Source of the DNA: Verrucomicrobiota bacterium
Lineage (GTDB): Bacteria > Verrucomicrobiota > Verrucomicrobiia > Limisphaerales > JACRJZ01
NCBI GenBank assembly: GCA_022711695.1
Contig: JAKLEJ010000277.1
Location: 1 to 5,228, forward strand
Reading direction: 5' to 3'
DNA: 5,228 bases
How positions within the stretch are numbered: the stretch's first letter is position 1; every line of letters starts with the position of its first letter. The notes below the pieces were generated by a model that saw only the letters and a program-made list of their open reading frames with translations, searched no databases and was not told where the DNA came from. The translations under genes were made by a program, and so were the position numbers. Of the stretch, positions 1 through 5,228 are shown one piece after another.

Positions 1-390
1 CGCCAGGAGATTCTCCGTGCTGACCAGGAACATCATGGCCACGACGGCGAGCAGCAGGAGAGCGACGAACTCGCCAATGTGGGGCGTGAAGTCCGAGTCG
101 CGGAGCAACAGGGCGGTGAAGGCCGCCAGCGCCAGCAGCGCCAGCTTGACGAGCTGGCCCAGCGGGTCCAGGACGAGGACCCCGGCGCCGAAGCTCGCCT
201 GCTGCGGCAGGGCGGCGACGCACACGGCGGACACCACCGCGCCGGCGACCGCCAGCGCGGTCGCCGCGCGGCGGCGGTTGGCCGGCGAGCGGCCGCGCAG
301 CAGGAGGAGGTCCGCCGCCAGCGCCAGAAATGCGGTGAGCGCGAGGGCGGTCTCCGGGAGCACGGCCTGCAGCAGGGCGCCGTAGTTCAT
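1..390 (-). CDS. nuoN: NADH-quinone oxidoreductase subunit N (complex I), N-terminal part, cut by window edge
   Basis: NuoN is one of the three antiporter-like membrane subunits of respiratory complex I (NDH-1). It helps couple NADH:quinone electron transfer to proton pumping across the cytoplasmic membrane. The first 130 residues are visible and begin MNYGALLQAVLPE. Hydrophobic segments lie at about residues 4-30, 42-60, 72-96 and 107-125. The LPE motif at 11-13 and the GEFVALLLL stretch at 106-114, followed by a MMF..STENLL segment, are typical of NuoN, where the family usually reads GE(Y/F)..LLL. The window ends before the conserved glutamate of the next helix, so catalytic completeness cannot be judged. 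The ATG is fixed by a strong GGAGG ribosome site 8 bases upstream and by a 4-base ATGA overlap with the end of nuoM, which implies translational coupling. The family call is firm, and the remaining two thirds or more of the gene lie off the left edge. Confidence 0.9.
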   Translation of the reverse strand, partial: MNYGALLQAVLPETALALTAFLALAADLLLLRGRSPANRRRAATALAVAGAVVSAVCVAALPQQASFGAGVLVLDPLGQLVKLALLALAAFTALLLRDSDFTPHIGEFVALLLLAVVAMMFLVSTENLLA

Positions 391-1874
391 GGCCTGGCCC
401 TCCCCAGCGCGGCCACCAGGTCCGCGACGGCCGGCTCGATGAAGCGCAGCAGGATTTGCGGATAAAGCCCGACTGCCAGCGTGCAGGCCAGCAGCAGGAA
501 CGCTCCTGCCTTCTCGGGCGTGGAGATCGCCGCCAGCGGGGCCGAGGCCGCGCCCGCCGCGCGCGCAAACGCGCCAGGCCTGCCGAAGAAGGATTTCTGG
601 ATGGCCCGAAGGGTGTAGGCCACGCCCACCAGAATGCCCAGGCCGGAGAAGACCGCCAGGGCGGGGAAGGCCTGCCAGGCGCCGATCAACACTTGGAGCT
701 CCGCCACGAACCCGCTGAATCCCGGCAGGCCCATGGAGGCTACGCCGGCCAGGACGAAGACGACGGCTGCAAAGGGCAGGGTTCTTTGGAGCGCCAGACC
801 CTCGAGAACCGCCAGTTCGCGCGTGTGGGCGCGGTCATAAACCATGCGGCCGACCACGCCGAAGAGCAGGCCCGCGATCACCCCGTGCGAAAACATCTGC
901 AGCACCGCTCCGTTGAGCCCGACCCAATCGAGGCTCATCAGCCCGAGAACGACAAACCCCATGTGGCTGACACTGGAGTAGCCGATGACAAACTTGAAGT
1001 CGCGCTGCGCGAGGGCGGCCAGCGCGCCATAGACGATCCCGACGGCGCCCAGCAGGCCAAAGAACCAAGCCCATTGCCAGGCGCCGGCAGGGAACAAGCC
1101 GATCGCCACGCGCAGGCAGCCGTAGGCGCCGAGTTTCATGACCACTCCCGCCAGCAGCATCGAGGCGGCGGTGGGCGCCGCGACATGGCCGGTGGGCGCC
1201 CAGGTGTGGAACGGCCACAGCCCGGCGAGGATGCCAAAGCCGACAAACACGAGCGGGAAAGCCCAGGCTTGAAAGGCGGCCGGGTAGGCGTGCCGCGCCA
1301 GCGCCTCGAGATCGAAGGAGCCGGCGCCGGAGGTCACGTAGGCCGCGATCAATCCCACCAACACCATGGCGCTGCCCACGAACGAATACAGCGCCAGCTT
1401 CATGGCGCCGTACTCGCGCCGGGTCGAGCCCCAGATCGCAATCAGGAAATACTTCGGGATGATCGCCACCTCGTAGAACACAAAGAGCAGAAAGGCGTCC
1501 CGGCTCAGAAACACCCCATAGACCCCGCCGATCAAGGCCAGGTAAAGGGCAAAGAACTCGCGGACCCGGTGCTCGATGTTCCACGAGAACAGAATGCCGG
1601 CCACCGCGGCGATGCCCGTCAGCAGCACCAGCGTGAGGCTGATGCCATCCGCCGCGAGATGATACCGGATGCCCAGCGCATCCACCCAGGGCCGGTTCAC
1701 GATCGTGACCATGCCGCGCCCGGGCGTCCAGGCAATGGCGGCGCCCAGGGTGACCGACAAGCCCAGCAGGGCCGCGGTCAGCGCGGTCCACCGCGCCAGG
1801 GACCGCCGATCCGCCGGCAGGAGCAGCAAGAGCAGGGCGCCCAGGAACGACAGGTATAGGGGGGCGTCTAGCAT
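387..1874 (-). CDS. nuoM: NADH-quinone oxidoreductase subunit M (complex I)
   Basis: NuoM is an antiporter-like proton-translocating membrane subunit of complex I, related to Mrp antiporter subunits. The product has 495 residues, a normal length, and is hydrophobic throughout. It opens with a membrane segment at about 5-20. The conserved glutamate of the family's fifth helix is in the FVFYEVAIIPKYFLIAIWG stretch (E135). The core signature PFHTWAPTGHVAAPTAAS lies at 221-238 and is followed by the conserved helix lysine K247 in LAGVVMKLGAYG. IGYSSVSHMGF at 297-307 and GLPGFSGFVAEL at 382-393 are also classic. The PTGH variant is common outside the Enterobacteria. An in-frame TGA at 1905-1907 with no alternative start codon between forces the ATG at 1874, although no Shine-Dalgarno sequence precedes it. 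The stop overlaps the nuoN start (ATGA). nuoL is not upstream: a 282-base gap and then a dehydrogenase gene are found instead. Confidence 0.96.
   Translation of the reverse strand: MLDAPLYLSFLGALLLLLLPADRRSLARWTALTAALLGLSVTLGAAIAWTPGRGMVTIVNRPWVDALGIRYHLAADGISLTLVLLTGIAAVAGILFSWNIEHRVREFFALYLALIGGVYGVFLSRDAFLLFVFYEVAIIPKYFLIAIWGSTRREYGAMKLALYSFVGSAMVLVGLIAAYVTSGAGSFDLEALARHAYPAAFQAWAFPLVFVGFGILAGLWPFHTWAPTGHVAAPTAASMLLAGVVMKLGAYGCLRVAIGLFPAGAWQWAWFFGLLGAVGIVYGALAALAQRDFKFVIGYSSVSHMGFVVLGLMSLDWVGLNGAVLQMFSHGVIAGLLFGVVGRMVYDRAHTRELAVLEGLALQRTLPFAAVVFVLAGVASMGLPGFSGFVAELQVLIGAWQAFPALAVFSGLGILVGVAYTLRAIQKSFFGRPGAFARAAGAASAPLAAISTPEKAGAFLLLACTLAVGLYPQILLRFIEPAVADLVAALGRARP
399..403 (-). promoter_or_regulatory. 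Ribosome binding site of nuoN
   Basis: Read on the minus strand, GGAGG (inside a longer GGGGAGGG run) sits 8 bases before the ATG at 390, within the last codons of nuoM. It is the best Shine-Dalgarno match in the window and decides the nuoN start. Confidence 0.7.
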
Positions 1875-2003
1875 CGGGGGAACAGGCGCGGCGCGGGGCG
1901 GCGATCAGGAGCCGGAGCGGCTGGCGGCTGTCCGTGTGTCTCCAGAAGGCCGGCTGACGACCCCGGGCGCGGTTCCCATCGAGCATGTCCAGATCATGGC
2001 TTC

Positions 2004-2032
2004 AGCCTACCTGAGCCTCCGGCACAAGACAA
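2004..2032 (-). promoter_or_regulatory. Weak candidate sigma-70-like promoter upstream of nuoM
   Basis: The minus strand reads TTGTCT (2027-2032), a 17-base spacer, then TAGGCT (2004-2009). The boxes match 4 of 6 and 3 of 6 consensus bases with ideal spacing. It lies in the 282-base gap between the dehydrogenase stop and nuoM, where a promoter for nuoMN would be expected if the pair is not simply read through from upstream. The rest of the gap (1875-2156) shows no convincing gene, terminator or RNA. In GC-rich DNA such a match can arise by chance. Confidence 0.2.
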
Positions 2033-2156
2033 CGAAGTTCCCAACCGCGCCCTGCGCCGCCGCCCCGCCGCTCCCGGTCGATTTCGGCAGGACGAGAGCC
2101 CGCTCCGATCAAGAGGCAAGGAACGACATCGGGCAGGGATGGACGGGCGAGCACGC

Positions 2157-3134
2157 TCAAGATGGCGGCGGATTGACCACGTTCCGGGGATGCCCCGAAA
2201 GGAACGCGCGCACATTGTCCACGGCAATCTGCATGAGCCGTTCGCGCGCGGCGCGGGTGGCCCAGCCCAGGTGCGGTGTGACCAGACAGTTGGCGGCGGA
2301 GAGCAGCGGGTTGTCGGGGGCGGGCGGCTCGGTCGAGAGCACATCCACGGCGGCGCCGGCCAGACGCCCCGAGTTCAAGGCCGCCGTCAGGGCGGGTTCG
2401 TCCACCAGCGGCCCTCGGGCGGTGTTGATGAGAAAGGCCGTCGGTTTCATGAGCGCCAGCCGTCGGGCATCGACCAGGTGTCGCGTGCGGGGCGTGAGCG
2501 GGCAATGCAGGCTGACCGCATCGCTCCGGGCAAAGAGCGAGTCCAAATCCGTGAAGCGGACGTTCTCCGCAGTTTGCGGCGGGGGGTGCGGGGTGTGCGC
2601 CAGCACGCTCATGCCGAAAGCGGACGCCAATCGCGCCACTTCCCGTCCGATCCGGCCGAGGCCCACAAGGCCAAGGACCCGGCCGTCCAGCTCGATCAAG
2701 GGCGATTCCCAGTAGCAGAAGTCCGGGCTGCGGGCCCAGCGTCCCGCGCGCGCGCCGGCGGCGTGGCGGCCGACTTGGAGGGCCAGTTCCAGGAGCAGGG
2801 CCAGAGTGAGTTGAGCAACCGAGCGGGTGCTGTAGTCGGGCACATTGGTGACGACCACGCCGCGCTCCCGGGCCGCCGTCAAATCCACCACGTTGTAGCC
2901 CGTGGCCAGGACCCCCACGTAGCGCAGCCGGGGCAAGGCCGCAAGGGTGGCGCCGTCCAGGACCGTCTTGTTGGTCAGCACGATCGAGGCGTCCCGGGCC
3001 CGGCTGGCCGTCTCGGGCGGCGGTGTCCGGTCATACACGCGACACTGGCCCAGGGCCATCAGCCCATCCCAGCTCAAATCGCCCGGATTCAGCGTGAACC
3101 CGTCCAAAACCACGATTCTTGGCGTCTCAGGCAT
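2157..3134 (-). CDS. D-2-hydroxyacid dehydrogenase, glycerate dehydrogenase / hydroxypyruvate reductase type
   Basis: This is a cytosolic NAD(P)-dependent enzyme that reversibly reduces 2-keto acids. Hydroxypyruvate to D-glycerate, or glyoxylate to glycolate, is the most likely activity. The 325 residues match the usual family length. The substrate domain begins with IVVLDG (7-12) and contains the VGVLATGYNVVDL stretch (73-85), typical of hydroxypyruvate reductases. The Rossmann motif GLGRIG is at 158-163. The catalytic set is complete: Arg240 in NTARG, Glu269 in STEP and His288 in TPHLGW. The position that normally carries the NAD-selecting aspartate at the end of the second Rossmann strand is Thr181 (HTPHP), which suggests NADPH use or mixed use. 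The ATG at 3134 fits the family N-terminus; no strong ribosome site precedes it. The gene lies upstream of nuoM on the same strand but 282 bases away, and is divergent from the fabL-like gene. The exact substrate is inferred, so no gene symbol is given. Confidence 0.9.
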   Translation of the reverse strand: MPETPRIVVLDGFTLNPGDLSWDGLMALGQCRVYDRTPPPETASRARDASIVLTNKTVLDGATLAALPRLRYVGVLATGYNVVDLTAARERGVVVTNVPDYSTRSVAQLTLALLLELALQVGRHAAGARAGRWARSPDFCYWESPLIELDGRVLGLVGLGRIGREVARLASAFGMSVLAHTPHPPPQTAENVRFTDLDSLFARSDAVSLHCPLTPRTRHLVDARRLALMKPTAFLINTARGPLVDEPALTAALNSGRLAGAAVDVLSTEPPAPDNPLLSAANCLVTPHLGWATRAARERLMQIAVDNVRAFLSGHPRNVVNPPPS

Positions 3135-3156
3135 TGCGCCGACAGCTTACCACCGT

Positions 3157-3168
3157 CTGGAGCTCCAG
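3157..3168. promoter_or_regulatory. Perfect 12-bp palindrome in the divergent intergenic region
   Basis: CTGGAGCTCCAG is its own reverse complement and lies in the 104-base region between the two divergent start codons, 23 bases upstream of the dehydrogenase ATG. Its position is suitable for an operator bound by a dimeric regulator. No regulator gene is nearby and the symmetry does not extend beyond 12 bases. A palindrome of this size is expected about once in a few kilobases by chance. No clear promoter boxes were recognised for either direction in this gap. Confidence 0.25.
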
Positions 3169-3238
3169 CAACTTCAGGCGGCGCCAAACGGGTTGCATTT
3201 TCGCCGACAAACTCCCAAAGTGGCCCGGGAACGATCGA

Positions 3239-3994
3239 ATGAACGAACCACTGGCAGGAAAAATCGCGTTTGTGACCGGGGCCTCGCGGGGGATCGGCCG
3301 GGCCATCGCCTTGAAGCTGGCCCAGGCCGGCTGCGACGTGGCGCTGGCCTACCATAACAGTCACGAGGAAGCGGCGGCCGTGTGCGAGTCCATCCGCGCC
3401 CTGGGGCGGCGGGCCCTGGCGGTGCAGGCGGACGTGAGCGATCCGTCGAGCGTGGCCGAGGCCTTTGGGGCGTTCCGGCAGCAGTTCGAGCGGGTGGACA
3501 TTGTGGTGAGCAACGCGGCGATCGGCGTGCTGCGGCCGGCGCTGGAGCTCAGCCTCAAGCACTGGCGCCGCTGCCTGGAAACCAACGCCCTGGCGCTGAA
3601 CCTGCTGGCCCAACAGGCGGCCCCGCTGATGCCGCGCGGGGGACGCATCGTCGGGATCTCGAGCCTGGGCGCTTCGCGGGCGATTCCCCATTACGCCTTC
3701 ATTGGCGCCTCGAAAGCGGCCCTGGAGGCGCTGGCGCGCAGCCTAGCCCAGGAGCTGGGGCCTCGCGGCATCCGCGTGAACGTGGTCAACGCCGGCGTTG
3801 TGGACACCGACGCGCTCAAGTATTTTCCGAACCGCGAGGAGCTGCTGGCCGAATACGCCCGCCGGACTCCGGCCGGCCCGCGCCTCACCCCCGAGGATGT
3901 GGCTGGCGGCGTCTATCTGCTGTGCCTGCCCGAGGCGGAGATGATCACCGGGCAAACGCTGGTGGTGGACGGGGGGTTCTGCATTTCCGGATGA
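3239..3994 (+). CDS. fabL: FabL-type enoyl-[acyl-carrier-protein] reductase (short-chain dehydrogenase family)
   Basis: This enzyme probably catalyses the last step of a fatty-acid elongation cycle: reduction of the trans-2-enoyl-ACP double bond with NAD(P)H (NADPH in the Bacillus subtilis FabL). The 251 residues carry the cofactor motif TGASRGIG (13-20) and SNAA (91-94) in place of the usual NNAG. The active site is not the YxxxK of ordinary family members: Tyr152 is followed by Lys159, giving the Tyr-X6-Lys spacing of enoyl reductases. Several stretches recall B. subtilis FabL closely (from memory): GVLRP at 96-100, SSLG at 141-144, ASKAALEAL at 157-165, DTDALKYFPNRE at 189-200, TPAG at 210-213 and GQTLVVDGG at 238-246. 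The ATG at 3239 is preferred over an in-frame ATG at 3119, because the latter would add 40 unrelated residues overlapping the divergent gene. Only a weak GGGA precedes it, 8 bases upstream. The stop overlaps the fabG-like start by ATGA. A different enoyl or keto substrate is possible. Confidence 0.85.
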   Translation: MNEPLAGKIAFVTGASRGIGRAIALKLAQAGCDVALAYHNSHEEAAAVCESIRALGRRALAVQADVSDPSSVAEAFGAFRQQFERVDIVVSNAAIGVLRPALELSLKHWRRCLETNALALNLLAQQAAPLMPRGGRIVGISSLGASRAIPHYAFIGASKAALEALARSLAQELGPRGIRVNVVNAGVVDTDALKYFPNREELLAEYARRTPAGPRLTPEDVAGGVYLLCLPEAEMITGQTLVVDGGFCISG

Positions 3995-4755
3995 GCAGCC
4001 CCAGCCTCCAGGATTCAGGGTTGGCCGGCCGGGTGGCGATCGTCACGGGCGGCAGCCGGGGCATCGGGCGGGCCATCGTGCGGACGCTGGCCGCGTCCGG
4101 CATGGAGGTGGTGTTTACTTATCGGGAAAACGCCGCCGCCGCCGCCGGGGTGGTGGCCGAATGCGCGGGCGCGAGGGTGATGGCCGAGCCGCTCGAGGTG
4201 CGCGACGCCGCCGCCTGCGCCGCCCTGGCGGAAAAGGTGGCCGACCGCGCCGAGAGCATCGACCTGCTGGTCAACAATGCCGGGGTGATTCGGGACAACC
4301 TGCTCGGGCTGCTCGAGGACGAGGACGTGCGGGTGGTGCTGGACACGAACGTCGGCGGCGCCTTCAACATGATCCGGGCGGTGGCCCCGCACATGATCGC
4401 GCGGCGCCGCGGCCGCATTGTCAACATCAGCTCGGTGGCGGGCGAGAAAGGCGGGCGCGGACAGACGAACTACGCGGCGAGCAAGGGCGCGATCAACGCG
4501 CTCACCCGGTCGCTGGCGGTGGAGCTGGCGCCCCGCGGCATCACCGTGAACGCGGTGGCCCCCGGGGTCATCGACACGGAGATGTCGCGCGAGGTGCGGG
4601 CGCTGGCGGGCGAGGCGGTGCAGGCCCGGATTCTGCTGCGGCGCATTGGCCGCCCCGAGGAAGTGGCCCATGCGGTCTGGTTCCTGGCCTCGCGCTATGC
4701 CGACTACATCACCGGGCAGGTGCTGCACGTGGACGGCGGATTTAAGATGGAGTGA
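3991..4755 (+). CDS. fabG: 3-oxoacyl-[acyl-carrier-protein] reductase, FabG type
   Basis: A classical short-chain dehydrogenase that most likely reduces 3-ketoacyl-ACP to 3-hydroxyacyl-ACP with NADPH in the cytosol. The 254 residues include TGGSRGIG (19-26), NNAG (95-98), and the complete catalytic set Asn120 (in DTN), Ser148 (in ISSV), Tyr161 and Lys165 (YAASK). ALTRSLAVELAPRGITVN (170-187), APGVIDT (190-196) and the C-terminal YITGQVLHVDGG (239-250) are strongly FabG-like. The start overlaps the upstream fabL-like stop in an ATGA junction without a well-placed ribosome site, so reinitiation is likely. The acyl carrier gene begins 6 bases after the stop. The surroundings (enoyl reductase before, carrier after) support a role in an acyl-ACP cycle. 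It may be a dedicated copy for a secondary lipid or polyketide rather than the housekeeping FabG. The reaction type is secure; the specific pathway is inferred. Confidence 0.9.
   Translation: MSSPSLQDSGLAGRVAIVTGGSRGIGRAIVRTLAASGMEVVFTYRENAAAAAGVVAECAGARVMAEPLEVRDAAACAALAEKVADRAESIDLLVNNAGVIRDNLLGLLEDEDVRVVLDTNVGGAFNMIRAVAPHMIARRRGRIVNISSVAGEKGGRGQTNYAASKGAINALTRSLAVELAPRGITVNAVAPGVIDTEMSREVRALAGEAVQARILLRRIGRPEEVAHAVWFLASRYADYITGQVLHVDGGFKME
4749..4752 (+). promoter_or_regulatory. Ribosome binding site of the acyl carrier protein gene
   Basis: GGAG at the very end of the fabG-like gene lies 9 bases before the ATG at 4762. It supports that start and shows that the carrier gene is translated from a message continuing out of fabG. 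Confidence 0.55.
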
Positions 4756-4761
4756 CACGAC

Positions 4762-5196
4762 ATGAGCAATACGAACATCACCAAGGAAGAAGTGCTGGCC
4801 ATATTTCCCAAAGTGGCCGAGACCATGGCGGACGCGCTGGGATGCGATGTGGAGCAGGTCAAGCTCGACGCCTCGCTGATCGACGACCTGGGGGCGGAAT
4901 CGATCGACTTTCTGGACATCGTCTTCCGGCTCGAACGGGCCTTCAAAGTCAAGATCCCGCGGGGCAAGATCGTCGAGGAGGCCCGGGGCAGCCTGTCGGA
5001 GTCGGAGTTCGAGAAAGGCGGGCAGGTGACCGAGGCGGGCGTGGCGCGGCTGAAGGATTTTCTGAGCGAGGTGCCGGCCGAGCGGTTCAAGACGCCGCTG
5101 CTGGCGGCGCACATCCCGCGCCTCTTCACCACCGAGACCTTCTGCAAGATGGTGATCCGCCAGCAACGCGCCGCCGCCTCCGCCGCCACGGCCTGA
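4762..5196 (+). CDS. Long acyl carrier protein with an insertion before the last helix
   Basis: A small acidic-cored carrier that should hold acyl chains on a 4'-phosphopantetheine arm during synthesis. The attachment site is Ser47 in DLGAESIDFLD (42-52), matching the DSL/ESI class motif. The following VFRLERAFKVKIP (54-66) is the recognition helix and its downstream loop. Ordinary carriers have about 75-85 residues; this one has 144. The segment FTTETFCKMV (122-131) looks like the normal final helix (family TTVGDAVDYI), so about 50 residues (roughly 71-120, containing EFEKGGQVTEAGVARLKDFL) appear inserted between the recognition helix and it. A short Ala-rich tail ends the protein. I recall similar long carriers in lipid or polyketide-like clusters of Planctomycetes and relatives, but cannot verify this here. 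It follows the fabG-like gene by 6 bases and is the third gene of the putative operon. A phosphopantetheinyl transferase must be elsewhere. Confidence 0.88.
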   Translation: MSNTNITKEEVLAIFPKVAETMADALGCDVEQVKLDASLIDDLGAESIDFLDIVFRLERAFKVKIPRGKIVEEARGSLSESEFEKGGQVTEAGVARLKDFLSEVPAERFKTPLLAAHIPRLFTTETFCKMVIRQQRAAASAATA

Positions 5197-5210
5197 TCCG
5201 CCCCGGGGGG

Positions 5211-5225
5211 CCATTTCGGAAATGG
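5211..5225. repeat. Short inverted repeat after the acyl carrier gene
   Basis: CCATTTC and GAAATGG face each other around a single G, 14 bases after the carrier stop. It could fold into a six-pair stem with a three-base loop. The stem is AT-rich in its core and no T-run follows before the window ends, so a terminator is not supported. Its right arm contains a possible start codon of the next gene. Confidence 0.3.
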
Positions 5226-5228
5226 ACG
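5222..5228 (+). CDS. Possible first codons of the next operon gene (too short to identify)
   Basis: An ATG at 5222 follows a G-rich run (5205-5210) that could act as a weak ribosome site 11 bases upstream, and it lies 25 bases after the carrier stop on the same strand. Only two codons and one base are present, so the product cannot be identified. A condensing enzyme or dehydratase would complete the acyl cycle, but that is expectation only. Confidence 0.15.

Noticed and set aside
456..1859. A 467-codon open frame on the plus strand opposite nuoM
   Set aside because: It mirrors nuoM codons in GC-rich DNA. Its translation is a polar Gln/Arg/Gly/His-rich string with no recognisable domain, while the other strand encodes a clear NuoM.
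835..1986. A 383-codon minus-strand open frame overlapping nuoM in another frame
   Set aside because: Out-of-frame shadow of nuoM, Arg/Pro/Gly-rich and without membrane segments or motifs.
2150..2159. GAGC/GCTC inverted repeat at the dehydrogenase stop as a terminator
   Set aside because: Four-base arms with a two-base loop and no T-run on the minus strand; too small to act as an intrinsic terminator.
3193..3221. TTGCAT and CAAAGT with 17-base spacing as a promoter for the fabL-like gene
   Set aside because: Only three of six matches in each box; not distinguishable from chance.
3119..3238. In-frame upstream ATG that would lengthen the FabL-like protein by 40 residues
   Set aside because: The added residues are Arg/Gln-rich, overlap the start of the divergent dehydrogenase and have no counterpart in FabL, which begins only about 10 residues before its TG(A/S)SRG motif.
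2139..3242. A 367-codon plus-strand open frame opposite the dehydrogenase
   Set aside because: Complement of a gene with complete Rossmann and Arg-Glu-His motifs; its own product has no family features.
4015..5214. A 399-codon minus-strand open frame opposite fabG and the carrier gene
   Set aside because: Low-complexity His/Gly/Arg-rich translation; the plus strand carries two proteins with intact catalytic motifs.

Overview
This is a GC-rich bacterial chromosome segment with densely packed genes. It holds two divergent gene groups that meet at a gap of about 100 bases (3135-3238). No mobile element, CRISPR array, tRNA or rRNA was seen. The organism cannot be fixed from the sequence. The high GC, the style of the NuoM protein (a 'PTGH' loop instead of the enterobacterial 'PDAH') and the FabL/FabG/long-ACP combination fit a Verrucomicrobiota, Acidobacteriota or Planctomycetota type of bacterium, but this is a low-confidence guess from memory.

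Left half, minus strand, read from 3134 down to 1. A D-2-hydroxyacid dehydrogenase of the glycerate dehydrogenase/hydroxypyruvate reductase type (2157-3134) is followed by a 282-base gap with no convincing gene. Then come nuoM (387-1874) and the start of nuoN (1-390, cut by the window edge). These encode two proton-pumping membrane subunits of respiratory complex I. nuoM and nuoN overlap by four bases in an ATGA junction. nuoL, which usually sits directly upstream of nuoM, is not there, so this nuo cluster is split or rearranged.

Right half, plus strand. Three closely spaced genes form what looks like an operon for reductive fatty-acyl chemistry: a FabL-type enoyl-ACP reductase with the Tyr-X6-Lys active site (3239-3994), a classical FabG-type 3-oxoacyl-ACP reductase (3991-4755, ATGA overlap), and an unusually long acyl carrier protein (4762-5196, 6-base gap). 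The carrier presents the acyl chain, FabG reduces the 3-keto group and FabL saturates the enoyl product. The condensing enzyme and dehydratase are not in the window and would be expected just beyond the right edge. A possible next start codon lies at 5222.

Nothing here proves a new system. The observations most worth following are the carrier protein, which appears to have about 50 residues inserted before its last helix, its pairing with a FabL-type reductase, and the nuoMN pair detached from nuoL.
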